Shown: one piece after another, positions 18,211 through 26,733 of the stretch | How positions within the stretch are numbered: the stretch's first letter is position 1 | Layout of the letters: the number at the start of each line of letters is the position of its first letter | DNA from: Paracoccaceae bacterium | GTDB lineage: Bacteria > Pseudomonadota > Alphaproteobacteria > Rhodobacterales > Rhodobacteraceae | NCBI GenBank assembly: GCA_022824005.1 | Contig: JAJEBG010000023.1 | Location: 62,001 to 126,000 of the forward strand | Reading direction: 5' to 3' | Length of the DNA stretch: 64,000 nucleotides | Translations under genes and position numbers: made by a program | The notes under the pieces: model-generated | Told to the model about the DNA's origin: nothing | What the model saw: the letters and a program-made list of their open reading frames with translations, nothing else | Database searches by the model: none

Positions 18211-19509
18211 TCAACAGGTCAAGTCATTAAACGTACTAAAAATCAACAAAAGAATGAGCATGATGACACCCAAAGAGAGCATGATTTTCATCAAGGATTC
18301 GGGCGGCGCTTTGCCGACAACACTCTCGTATAAATAAAAGGCAAGATGGCCTCCATCGAGTCCAGGAATAGGGATGAGATTAATGAAACCAATCGCCGTC
18401 GAGAGCAGAGCAATCAGGTGAATAAATGTGATCGGACCTTGTTCCGCGGCAGCACCAGAAATCCGCGCAATCCCAATCGGACCCTGAATATGACATGTGC
18501 TGATCTCGCCTCGAACCATTGACACCAATCCACGAACGGTTCCTTCAACAATGGCGGCCGTTTGTCCCACACCTATCTGTAACAGTTCCGTAAAATGGGC
18601 CCGCCTTGTTGCGATTTCAAAAAAACGTCCACCATTTACACCGATCAAAATTTTCTTCTCGACATCTCCTCCGGGCAAAATCAATTCCTGTTCCTGTCCT
18701 CGTAATGATACCATGAACGATTGACCGTCACGCCAAATTTTAAAATTCAATTCCCCTCCCTCTGAGTCTGCGATGAGGCGGCCCACTTGACTAAAAGTGA
18801 CAATTGCCTCGTCATTGATTGATAGAATCACATCATCCGTGCGCAAGCCAGCTTCAGCCGCCACCGAGTTCGGAATCACTCGGTTGATGATGGCCGGCAT
18901 GGGATGGGGCCCCTCGACCTCTCCTACGCGGCCTCCACGCTCAATTGTATAGAGGAAAGGGTTTATATCGGGAGGCGTTTCGCTCGCCACTCGGATGAAA
19001 CGAGAATAATCTTCTGTCGCGTGGTCGCCGATGGCCACAATCTTGTCGCCTTCAGACAACCCCCCAGTTGAGAAAGGCAGTGGCCTCAAACTGTCAATAA
19101 TCACTTCATCGCGGGGAATGCCAATGAACAGGGCCAGCGAGATGAAAATGACAACCGAGGCTATGAAATTTGCCAAAGGCCCGGCGATGACAGTCGCCGC
19201 TCGCCGCCATAAATGAGCCTCTGGAAAGGCCATAGCCCCACGTTTTGCTGGCTGATTGAGATCATCACCTTCATTAAATCGAACATAACCGCCCACCGGA
19301 AGCAAGCTGAGCCGCCATTCGGTGCCATTTCGATCCATTTTTTTGATCAGCGCTGGACCAAATCCGATTGAAAAGACCGTAACTTCAATTCCCGAGACTC
19401 GGGCCGCGATGTAATGGCCCGCTTCGTGAACGAAGACCACAATTCCAATGGCCGCTAGGAAAGCAAAGATAGGAATCAACATACCGCTCAATGCCGAAAT
19501 GAGTTCCAT
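18211..19509 (-). CDS. rseP: Site-2 intramembrane metalloprotease RseP
   Basis: RseP cleaves anti-sigma factors and remnant signal peptides within the inner membrane. The 432-residue product has the zinc motif HEAGH at 28-32, the second metal site in PGLDGGH (LDG at 384-386), membrane segments at both ends, and two PDZ-type domains between (NRVIPNSVAAEAGLRTDDVILSIN is the clearer one). GAGG precedes the ATG. Only 65 bases separate it from cdsA; dxr, which usually lies between, is missing. Confidence 0.96.
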   Translation of the reverse strand: MELISALSGMLIPIFAFLAAIGIVVFVHEAGHYIAARVSGIEVTVFSIGFGPALIKKMDRNGTEWRLSLLPVGGYVRFNEGDDLNQPAKRGAMAFPEAHLWRRAATVIAGPLANFIASVVIFISLALFIGIPRDEVIIDSLRPLPFSTGGLSEGDKIVAIGDHATEDYSRFIRVASETPPDINPFLYTIERGGRVGEVEGPHPMPAIINRVIPNSVAAEAGLRTDDVILSINDEAIVTFSQVGRLIADSEGGELNFKIWRDGQSFMVSLRGQEQELILPGGDVEKKILIGVNGGRFFEIATRRAHFTELLQIGVGQTAAIVEGTVRGLVSMVRGEISTCHIQGPIGIARISGAAAEQGPITFIHLIALLSTAIGFINLIPIPGLDGGHLAFYLYESVVGKAPPESLMKIMLSLGVIMLILLLIFSTFNDLTC

Positions 19510-19574
19510 GATAGACTCTTACCTCGTCAAAAATCTAATGCGCCAACCTTGAAGTAATGGTGTTATGCCTTTGA

Positions 19575-20336
19575 TCAATGGATGAAGTGATCAATAAGCA
19601 GGAAAATTAAGACTCCCCCTACCATACCATCGAATCGGTCAAGAAAACCGCCGTGACCGGGCAACAAGGAGGAGCTGTCTTTCACTTGCGCTGTCCTCTT
19701 GAGCCAACTCTCTGCCAAATCGCCACATTGCGCCATGACCGAAACAGCGATTCCGGTCAACAAAAAGACTTTGACATCAAAAGATTGAAATAGCCAACTG
19801 ACTCCGACCGCTCCCATCCATCCGCCCACGGCCCCCGACCAAGTCTTTTGTGGACTGATCTTGACCAGAAGTTTAGGGCCGCCGAATATCCGCCCGAACA
19901 CAAAGCCTCCCACATCGGTCGCGACCACGGTCATGATCAACCACAAAGTGATCAACATCCCCATGTTTTCGCGAACCGAGAATAGCCCTTGGACGGCCAA
20001 TAAAATGGCCAAACTAAAGGCCAAACATACCCATCGTTGACCGCCCACAAAGACGACAACCAGCAACAGTGACAAAGCGATGAGCGATGTGGTCAAGCCG
20101 ATATGGGTATTCATTTGAGTGGTGCCGAGAGTCACCAACGCCGCCATGCATGCGAGAGAAAGAGCGCGAAAGGGGGTGATGGCCGCGTTCGATAAACGTG
20201 TGGTCTCCCATATCATGACTCCGCCGATCACGGCACAGAACAAGGCAAAGGCGACGCCGCCCAAATAAACGGCCATCGCCGCCACAAAGCCAAGGACAAC
20301 GGCTGACCAGAAGCGCCTCGCCACCTCATGAATCAT
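19575..20336 (-). CDS. cdsA: Phosphatidate cytidylyltransferase
   Basis: CdsA makes CDP-diacylglycerol, the precursor of all the cell's phospholipids. From the ATG at 20336 the product is 253 residues, an integral membrane protein of seven to eight segments. The family signature near the C-terminus is intact: SWLKRTAQVKD followed by PGHGGFLDRFDG. A longer frame to 20453 would overlap uppS by 110 bases and add no membrane sequence, so the internal start 7 bases after the uppS stop is preferred, although its ribosome site is weak. Confidence 0.93.
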   Translation of the reverse strand: MIHEVARRFWSAVVLGFVAAMAVYLGGVAFALFCAVIGGVMIWETTRLSNAAITPFRALSLACMAALVTLGTTQMNTHIGLTTSLIALSLLLVVVFVGGQRWVCLAFSLAILLAVQGLFSVRENMGMLITLWLIMTVVATDVGGFVFGRIFGGPKLLVKISPQKTWSGAVGGWMGAVGVSWLFQSFDVKVFLLTGIAVSVMAQCGDLAESWLKRTAQVKDSSSLLPGHGGFLDRFDGMVGGVLIFLLIDHFIH

Positions 20337-20343
20337 GGTTTTA

Positions 20344-21072
20344 TCAAACGCGGCTATTGGCACCGAAACGGCGAGAACGGGCCGGATATCGTGCCAGAAT
20401 CGATTTGAAATCTTGGGGCGTAAAATCGGGCCATAAGGTGTCCACGAATTCAAACTCCGTATAAGCCGATTGCCAAAGGAGGAAATTTGAAATCCTCACG
20501 TCTCCAGCGGTGCGGATGATCAAATCAGGATCGGGTAAATCGGCCGTCATCAGATGCCTTTGCAAAAGACTTTCGTTGATTTCATCAATTGAAAATTTTC
20601 CCTCACGGATCCCAACGGCGATGTCTTTGACGGCTTGGGTCAGTTCAGCCCGACCGCCATAATTGATGGCGACAGTCAAAGTCAGAATTTTGCCCCCTGC
20701 CGTTTCTTGCTCAAGCGTATCCAGTTTTTCTCTCAAACTCCTATCCAAACTGGTGAGATCGCCAATGAAGACCACCTCAACGCTGTTTTCCTTTAACTCT
20801 TTAATCATCGAATTCGAATAGAGATGCATCAGCGACATCAACCCACTGACCTCTTCAGGTTCTCGCCGCCAATTTTCAGTCGAAAAGGCAAAAACGGTCA
20901 GATAACGTATATCGAGTGAAGGACAAACGGTGACGATACGGCGCAAGGTTTCGGCCCCGGCTTGATGACCATGAAATCTGGGCCTTCTTTTCTGGCTGGC
21001 CCATCGACCATTGCCGTCCATGATCAAGGCGACATGGAGTGGATAGGTGGAGGCCTGGTATTCTTCGCGCAT
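20344..21072 (-). CDS. uppS: Undecaprenyl diphosphate synthase
   Basis: UppS elongates farnesyl diphosphate to the C55 carrier lipid for peptidoglycan and LPS. The 242-residue cis-prenyltransferase shows IMDGNGRWA with the catalytic Asp near residue 19, FAFSTENWRRE in the middle and DPDLIIRTAGDVRISNF near the C-terminus. It lies between frr and cdsA in the usual order. Confidence 0.97.
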   Translation of the reverse strand: MREEYQASTYPLHVALIMDGNGRWASQKRRPRFHGHQAGAETLRRIVTVCPSLDIRYLTVFAFSTENWRREPEEVSGLMSLMHLYSNSMIKELKENSVEVVFIGDLTSLDRSLREKLDTLEQETAGGKILTLTVAINYGGRAELTQAVKDIAVGIREGKFSIDEINESLLQRHLMTADLPDPDLIIRTAGDVRISNFLLWQSAYTEFEFVDTLWPDFTPQDFKSILARYPARSRRFGANSRV

Positions 21073-21093
21073 GGAGGAGTGAGATGTGGCAGA

Positions 21094-21657
21094 TCAAACT
21101 GCCATAATTTCTTCTTGTTTGATCTCCAAAGCACGATCGACTTTGGCAATTGTCGCATCGGTCATCTCTTGCAAATCATCTGACCAAAGTTTTTCTTCGT
21201 CCTCGCTTAAACCTTCGGATCTAGCCTTACGCAATTGCTCCATTCCATCTTTACGGACATTGCGGATGGCGATACGAATATTCTCGGCTTGTTTTGCCGC
21301 CGTCTTTGTCAACTCGATACGGCGCTCTTCGTTGAGTTCAGGAATTGGCAATCGAATCACACTCCCCTCCGTTACCGGTTGGATTCCCAATCCCGATTCT
21401 TGGATGGCTTTCACCACCGAGTCGACCAAGTCCTTGTCCCAAATAGAAATCGTGATCAGCCTTGGTTCTGGTACATTAATCGTTGAACATTGGTTGAGCG
21501 GCATCACTGTGTCATAGGCGGAGACGCTGATCGAATCGACCATTCCTGATGAGGCCCGGCCGGTTCTCAGGGAGGAAAATTCACTGCGCAATGCATTGAC
21601 GGCACCATCCATCCGGCGCGCCATATCCTCCATGTCTAATTCAAAATCCTCGTCCAT
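21094..21657 (-). CDS. frr: Ribosome recycling factor
   Basis: Frr separates ribosomal subunits after termination, together with EF-G. The 187-residue product starts with MARRMDGAVNALRSEFSSLRTGRAS after a short acidic leader and has the two-domain pattern, including PLNQCSTINVPEPR and NIRIAIRNVRKDG. It follows pyrH by 66 bases and precedes uppS by 21. Confidence 0.97.
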   Translation of the reverse strand: MDEDFELDMEDMARRMDGAVNALRSEFSSLRTGRASSGMVDSISVSAYDTVMPLNQCSTINVPEPRLITISIWDKDLVDSVVKAIQESGLGIQPVTEGSVIRLPIPELNEERRIELTKTAAKQAENIRIAIRNVRKDGMEQLRKARSEGLSEDEEKLWSDDLQEMTDATIAKVDRALEIKQEEIMAV

Positions 21658-21723
21658 CGGTCTCTTTCCCTTGTTGTCAAACCCAGTCTTATCATTGTCA
21701 CCAAATATGGCTTTTGTATAAAG

Positions 21724-22455
21724 TCAGGAAATGATTGTATAGACACCTCCGCCCTCAAGAATGGCTTGCAATCCACCCATCTTCAAGATGGAATAGACGA
21801 TAATCGGCAGTTTTTGATCTCGAGCCAAGGCCAGCGCGGAGGCATCCATCACCTTAAGGTTTTTCTGAAGAGTTTCATTATATGTGATGGATTCGTAACG
21901 CTTTGCGTCAGAGTCAATTGTCGGGTCGCTCGCGTAAACCCCATCGACTTTGGTGGCCTTAAAAATAACTTGGCATTCCATCTCGGAAGCCCGCAGAACC
22001 GCCGCTGTATCGGTGGTGAAACACGGATTTCCCGTTCCTGATGCAAAAATGCAGACCCGCCCCTTCTCCAAATGTCGCATGGCCCGCCTTTGAATGAAGG
22101 GTTCGCAAATTTCATGCATCGGAATAGCGGACAAGACGCGTGTTTGAACCCCCAATGATTCGAGCGCCGATTGTATCGCCAAAGCATTGATAACCGTCCC
22201 CAACATTCCCATATAATCGGCTGTTGTGGGTTCAATCCCGTGGGTGACTCCTTGGATGCCCCGAAACAAGTTTCCACCGCCAATCACGAGGCAGATTCTA
22301 ACTCCCAATTCATGAGTCCGAGACAACTCGCTAGCAATCCTCTCGACCGTCGGTGGATGCAATCCATAGTTCTGTTCACCCATAAGGGCTTCACCCGACA
22401 ATTTGATTAATATTCGTGAATATGTCTTCGCTTCGACGCCCGACTCAGATTCCAT
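21724..22455 (-). CDS. pyrH: Uridylate kinase
   Basis: PyrH phosphorylates UMP to UDP, a bacterial-type hexameric amino acid kinase fold enzyme. The 243-residue product has ILIKLSGEALMG near the N-terminus, IVIGGGNLFRG (here CLVIGGGNLFRG), ADYMGMLGTVINALA and FASGTGNPCFTTDTAA. In most relatives rpsB and tsf lie immediately upstream on the same strand; here miaA lies upstream on the opposite strand, so pyrH is the first gene of the cluster and needs its own promoter. Confidence 0.97.
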   Translation of the reverse strand: MESESGVEAKTYSRILIKLSGEALMGEQNYGLHPPTVERIASELSRTHELGVRICLVIGGGNLFRGIQGVTHGIEPTTADYMGMLGTVINALAIQSALESLGVQTRVLSAIPMHEICEPFIQRRAMRHLEKGRVCIFASGTGNPCFTTDTAAVLRASEMECQVIFKATKVDGVYASDPTIDSDAKRYESITYNETLQKNLKVMDASALALARDQKLPIIVYSILKMGGLQAILEGGGVYTIIS

Positions 22456-22508
22456 GTCCGTTATCCCTTTCCAATCGTGTAAACATTCATTGATTGAATC
22501 GGCGCGTT

Positions 22509-23453
22509 ATGACAACCGGAAAGAGAAAATCCATAATGGCCATTGACGACATCCCTGACCATATCAACGCAAGGCCAAACGTCCGAGGCGTATTTGTTGC
22601 CGGGGCGACGGCGTCAGGGAAATCGCGACTCGCGATTCAAATTGCCACCGCTTGTCAGGGACTCGTGGTCAATGCCGACTCGATGCAAGTATATGATTGC
22701 TGGCAAACTCTGACATCGCGTCCCGATCGTCAAGATGAGGATATTGCTCCGCACGTCCTCTATGGTCATATCTGTCGAGATCGGCCTTATTCGGTGGGAC
22801 AATGGCTTGATGACGTGACACATATTTTGCGGAAAAATCCCAATCGACTTCCCATTATCGTTGGCGGCACGGGTCTTTATTTCCAAGCTCTGAGCGAAGG
22901 GTTGGCGGCGATACCACCGATTGACCCCGAGATACGAAAAGCCGCGCAAAATCGCCTTAAATCAGACGGATTAGAGACCATGGTGAGAGACCTCACCCGC
23001 CGCGACCCAGAGACAATGCAAGCGCTTGATTGCCAGAATCCGGCGCGTGTCCGGCGTGCTTGGGAAGTGCTGAGGGCGACCGGTCGGGGTTTGCGGGCTT
23101 GGCAGAAATCAAGTGCCAATCCACCCTTATTGCCCTTATCGCATGTTTATTCGATACTTCTTGACCCCTCCATAGAAGCCAATTCTCGCGCCATCAATGC
23201 GCGCGTTAGTTGGATGGCTCACCATGGAGCGCTTGAAGAATGCGCGCTCTCTCTGCCCGATTGGAATCCCGAATGGCCATCATCTAAAGCATTGGGAGCC
23301 CATGAGTTGATCGCATTCCTGCAAGGTCGGACAACCCTCGAATTGGCGATCGAGAGAATCACCATATTGACGCGACAATACGCCAAACGACAACGAACTT
23401 GGTTTCGCAACCGAATGTCCAATTGGACAAAAATCTTGTCGGATTATCAGTGA
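22509..23453 (+). CDS. miaA: tRNA dimethylallyltransferase
   Basis: MiaA transfers a dimethylallyl group to A37 of tRNAs reading U-starting codons. The 314-residue product has the P-loop GATASGKS, NADSMQVYD, the substrate motif IVGGTGLYFQAL, and RRAWEVLRATG. The ATG at 22509 is chosen over a TTG at 22494; an ATG at 22536 (MAIDDI) is also possible, and ribosome sites do not decide. It is divergent from pyrH. The isoprenoid precursor links it to the MEP pathway, of which ispH is in this window. Confidence 0.96.
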   Translation: MTTGKRKSIMAIDDIPDHINARPNVRGVFVAGATASGKSRLAIQIATACQGLVVNADSMQVYDCWQTLTSRPDRQDEDIAPHVLYGHICRDRPYSVGQWLDDVTHILRKNPNRLPIIVGGTGLYFQALSEGLAAIPPIDPEIRKAAQNRLKSDGLETMVRDLTRRDPETMQALDCQNPARVRRAWEVLRATGRGLRAWQKSSANPPLLPLSHVYSILLDPSIEANSRAINARVSWMAHHGALEECALSLPDWNPEWPSSKALGAHELIAFLQGRTTLELAIERITILTRQYAKRQRTWFRNRMSNWTKILSDYQ

Positions 23454-23560
23454 GCGATTCGCCATTAGTCATCATGAAAGGACAGAGGATACCATTGAAC
23501 ATGTCGGTGTAATCAGCCCATATTTTTCACTAAAATTAAGAGAAGTCGGAAACCAAAACA

Positions 23561-24391
23561 ATGAAACCACAGTCATCTGATACAGCGGGCCGTATTGCTG
23601 GTCTGCTCGAAATTATGCGGCAATTGCGTGATCCCCAGACCGGCTGTCCTTGGGATATCAAACAAGATTTCCATTCAATCGCGCCTTGCACACTTGAGGA
23701 AGCTTATGAAGTGGTGGACGCGATTGATCGTCAAGATTGGAATGAACTCAAGCTCGAGCTCGGCGATCTTCTTTTGCAAACCGTTTATCATTGCCAAATC
23801 GCTTGTGAAATGAATCTCTTTTCATTCAACGATGTCGTCAATGCCATTTGCCAAAAGATGATTCGCCGCCATCCGCATGTCTTTGGATCGGAAGCGAGAC
23901 CCTCTGTCTCGCAGCAAATAGAAAATTGGGAACAAGCAAAAGCCCACGAACGGCAAGCCAATTCAGACCCCTCGGCTCCCGCAGGAATGCTTGATGGAGT
24001 TGCCCTTTCGTTGCCCGCGCTGACACGTGCCATCAAACTCCAAAAACGCGCCGCAAAGGTGAAGTTTGATTGGACTTCATTGCCGGATGTCATTGGCAAA
24101 GTGTCGGAAGAGTTGAATGAAATGGCGAATGAGATTGAGGCCGGCGATCGCGCAAAGATATTTGAAGAATTTGGTGACCTGCTATTCTCACTGGTCAACT
24201 TTGCCCGTCACGCAGACATCGATGCAGAAGCGGCTCTTCGATTGGCCAACAACAAGTTTGTCAAACGATTCGCCATGATGGAAAGAGAGATGTCGAAAGA
24301 TGGACTTTCATCTAGCGACGTCGATACTGGCACGTTGGAGCGATATTGGGAGCGGTCAAAAAATCTCCTTGGTAAGGCTGATTCTGCCTGA
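23561..24391 (+). CDS. mazG: Nucleoside triphosphate pyrophosphohydrolase MazG
   Basis: MazG hydrolyses NTPs to NMP and pyrophosphate, acting in nucleotide housekeeping. The 276-residue product contains two MazG domains. The first has GCPWDIKQ and metal-binding EEAYEVVDAI plus ELGDLLLQTVYH; the second has EELNEMANEIE plus EEFGDLLFSLVNF, ending in NNKFVKRF. The length matches the tandem-domain form. It stands alone between miaA and the iron-binding protein gene. Confidence 0.96.
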   Translation: MKPQSSDTAGRIAGLLEIMRQLRDPQTGCPWDIKQDFHSIAPCTLEEAYEVVDAIDRQDWNELKLELGDLLLQTVYHCQIACEMNLFSFNDVVNAICQKMIRRHPHVFGSEARPSVSQQIENWEQAKAHERQANSDPSAPAGMLDGVALSLPALTRAIKLQKRAAKVKFDWTSLPDVIGKVSEELNEMANEIEAGDRAKIFEEFGDLLFSLVNFARHADIDAEAALRLANNKFVKRFAMMEREMSKDGLSSSDVDTGTLERYWERSKNLLGKADSA

Positions 24392-24488
24392 TTGCCGCCT
24401 AAACTTCTGCTCGTTTTAAGTTTTAGCGACTTTTTGCAAATAAAATGACCATCCATGCAATAAGTCGGTTGCAATCGACCTGTTTGCC

Positions 24489-24517
24489 TTATACCTGACT
24501 ATATTAGTCAAGTATAA
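24489..24517 (+). promoter_or_regulatory. 29-base palindrome with TGA-N9-TCA core, likely iron-responsive operator
   Basis: Left arm TTATACCTGACTA (24489-24501), spacer TAT, right arm TAGTCAAGTATAA (24505-24517). The arms pair at 12 of 13 positions. The core is TGA (24496-24498), nine bases, TCA (24508-24510), the form of the iron-responsive operator bound by RirA in rhizobia and relatives. It ends 15 bases before the ATG of the iron(III)-binding protein gene, just before its AAGGAT ribosome site, a place suited to repression. Binding by a RirA/IscR-type protein is inferred. Confidence 0.7.
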
Positions 24518-24532
24518 AGAAGGATCAATTAA

Positions 24533-25549
24533 ATGACTAAAAGTTCAATATTGTGGGGGATGGTTTTTGCGCTCTTAGCGACGTCACCCCTCTACGCCGA
24601 TGGCCATGAGGTAAATGTCTACTCTTACCGCCAGCCGGAACTTGTGAAACCGCTCTTTGACGCGTTTACGCAAGAAACGGGTATTGAAGTCAATGTGGCC
24701 TTTCTAAACAAAGGCATGATTGAACGATTAGAAGCTGAGGGAGACCGATCACCGGCCGATCTCGTAATGACGGTCGATATTTCTAGATTGCAAGCGCTCG
24801 TCGATGCCAGCGCGACTCAACCCGTCAAGTCGAAAATCTTAGAAGAGGCGATCGCCCCAGAATTTCGGTCACCCGATGGTTCGTGGTACGCGCTCACACT
24901 TCGTGCTCGTGTGGTTTATGCCTCAAAGGAGCGGGTTCCTGATGGCGAAGTCACCACTTACGAGGATTTGGCGGATGCCAAATGGAAGGGTCGTATCTGC
25001 ACTCGTTCCGGAACCCATCCCTACAATCTAGCTCTATTTTCAGCGGTCATCGCCCGTTACGGTGAAGAAGTCGCGACGGACTGGTTGACGGGGGTTCGGG
25101 ACAATCTGGCCCGTAAACCTCAAGGTAATGATCGCGCCCAGGTGAAAGCCGTATGGGCGGGAGAATGCGATATTTCCCTTGGCAATACCTATTATATGGG
25201 AAAAATGCTTGAGGATGATGAGCAACAGCAATGGGCCAATTCAGTGCGAATCATCTTTCCCAGGTTCGTTGATGGCGGCACACATATGAATGTTTCAGGT
25301 GTGGCGATGACAAAAGCGGCACCAAATAAAGAAAATGCGCTCCGATTAATGGAGTTTTTGGCCTCCCCCCAAGCGCAACAGATTTATGCTGAAATCAACT
25401 ACGAATATCCTGTTGACCCTTCAGTTCCGCGATCTGAATTGGTGGCAAGTTGGGGTTCTCCCAAGGCCGACTCGGTGAGTTTATCAGAAATTTCTGCATT
25501 GCGTCCGACGGCGCTCAAACTCGTTCAAGAAGTCGATTATGATCGTTGA
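24533..25549 (+). CDS. futA: Periplasmic iron(III)-binding protein of an ABC transporter (FutA/FbpA type)
   Basis: Family members capture ferric iron in the periplasm for an ABC importer. The 338-residue product has a Sec signal peptide (ILWGMVFALLATSPLYADG) and matches the FutA/IdiA pattern: EVNVYSYRQPELVKPLFDAF, ICTRSGTHPYNLALFSA, DISLGNTYYMGKML with the paired tyrosines that bind iron, and MNVSGVAMTKAAPNKENALRLMEFL. No permease or ATPase genes are adjacent, so it depends on partners elsewhere. A strong palindrome sits just upstream and a hairpin follows the gene. Confidence 0.92.
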   Translation: MTKSSILWGMVFALLATSPLYADGHEVNVYSYRQPELVKPLFDAFTQETGIEVNVAFLNKGMIERLEAEGDRSPADLVMTVDISRLQALVDASATQPVKSKILEEAIAPEFRSPDGSWYALTLRARVVYASKERVPDGEVTTYEDLADAKWKGRICTRSGTHPYNLALFSAVIARYGEEVATDWLTGVRDNLARKPQGNDRAQVKAVWAGECDISLGNTYYMGKMLEDDEQQQWANSVRIIFPRFVDGGTHMNVSGVAMTKAAPNKENALRLMEFLASPQAQQIYAEINYEYPVDPSVPRSELVASWGSPKADSVSLSEISALRPTALKLVQEVDYDR

Positions 25550-25590
25550 GTGATTGATGGCTATGTTAGCCATCCACGACAGATAATGAC

Positions 25591-25628
25591 CGCGACCGAT
25601 TGGCGACTTAAAATGTCAATCGGTCGCG
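25591..25628. terminator. Perfect 12-bp hairpin after the iron-binding protein gene
   Basis: CGCGACCGATTG (25591-25602) pairs exactly with CAATCGGTCGCG (25617-25628) across a 14-base loop. It lies 42 bases after the stop. No T-run follows on the plus strand, so it is not a classical intrinsic terminator; an mRNA 3'-end stabiliser is an alternative. The rest of the 248-base gap to the next gene holds nothing recognisable. Confidence 0.5.
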
Positions 25629-25797
25629 CCCCATGGCGCAAGACGACCCCCATCAAAGACGACGACTCATCCCGAGGCTTGCATCAAGAACCCACTCATG
25701 GCAATAATTTCTGTCGCGGTGAGTCCCCTGACGGCAATATCGCCCGAGCGTTTATTTAACCCGCCCGCCAAAACTGCATTTTCAACAGGCCGGTCTG

Positions 25798-26733
25798 ATG
25801 GCACAGAAAATCATTATTGACACGGATCCAGGCCAAGACGACGCGGTCGCCATACTCGTGGCTCTGGCAAGCGAAGAACTTGATGTGATCGGCATCACCG
25901 CTGTCGCGGGTAATGTGCCCCTCTCCCTGACTGAAGTCAATGCGCGGAAGATTTGTGAATTGGTGAAAAGGCCCGATATACGCGTCTTTGCCGGCTGCGA
26001 TCGCCCCATGCGACGCCCTTTAGTGACGGCAGAAAATGTCCACGGCAAGACGGGGCTTGATGGGCCCCGTTTACCGCCGCCGACAATGACTCTACAATCC
26101 CTGCACGCGGTTGATTTTATTGTTCAATCATTGCTTGAGCACGACGCGCAATCCCTCACCTTATGTGCCCTCGGGCCGCTGACAAATATTGCCCAAGCGA
26201 TGGACCAAGAGCCCAGAATTATCCCCAGAATTCAGCAAATTATCCTGATGGGCGGTGCCAATTTTGAACGTGGCAATGTGACACCTGCGGCCGAGTTCAA
26301 TATTTACGTGGACCCGCATGCTGCTGATATCGTGTTCTCTAGCGGCGCTTCGGTGACCGTCATGCCCTTGGATGTGACACACCAAGCCCTGACCTCGCCC
26401 GAGCGAATCCAAGCCTTTCGAACAATTGGCAACCGCGCCGGGTCTGTGGTGGCGGATTGGGCGTCATTTTTTGAAAGATTTGATACCGCCAAATACGGGA
26501 TGGAAGGCGCTCCCCTCCATGACCCTTGCGTCATCGCCTATCTTCTGGAACCCAGTTTATTTGCCGGCAAACAAGTCAATGTTGAGATTGAGACCGAATC
26601 AAACTTAACCATGGGTTTCACGGTCGTCGATTGGTGGAATGTCACAAAACGAAAAGCCAATGCGATGTTTATTAATAAGGTAGATGCACCGAGATATTTT
26701 GATCTCATTACCCAACATGTGGCCAAATTATGA
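25798..26733 (+). CDS. Ribonucleoside hydrolase (IunH family)
   Basis: Enzymes of this family split nucleosides into base and ribose for salvage. The 311-residue product has the N-terminal calcium-binding DTDPGQDDA near residue 8, AVAGNVPL, LGPLTNIAQA, IILMGGANFERGNVTPAAEFN and LHDPCVIAYLL. The substrate preference (purine, pyrimidine or inosine/uridine) cannot be told by reading. The stop overlaps the selO start as ATGA, so the two are translationally coupled. Confidence 0.93.
   Translation: MAQKIIIDTDPGQDDAVAILVALASEELDVIGITAVAGNVPLSLTEVNARKICELVKRPDIRVFAGCDRPMRRPLVTAENVHGKTGLDGPRLPPPTMTLQSLHAVDFIVQSLLEHDAQSLTLCALGPLTNIAQAMDQEPRIIPRIQQIILMGGANFERGNVTPAAEFNIYVDPHAADIVFSSGASVTVMPLDVTHQALTSPERIQAFRTIGNRAGSVVADWASFFERFDTAKYGMEGAPLHDPCVIAYLLEPSLFAGKQVNVEIETESNLTMGFTVVDWWNVTKRKANAMFINKVDAPRYFDLITQHVAKL

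Noticed and set aside
25550-25759. Open frame after the iron-binding protein gene
   Set aside because: It covers the hairpin, begins right at the previous stop and has low-quality composition.
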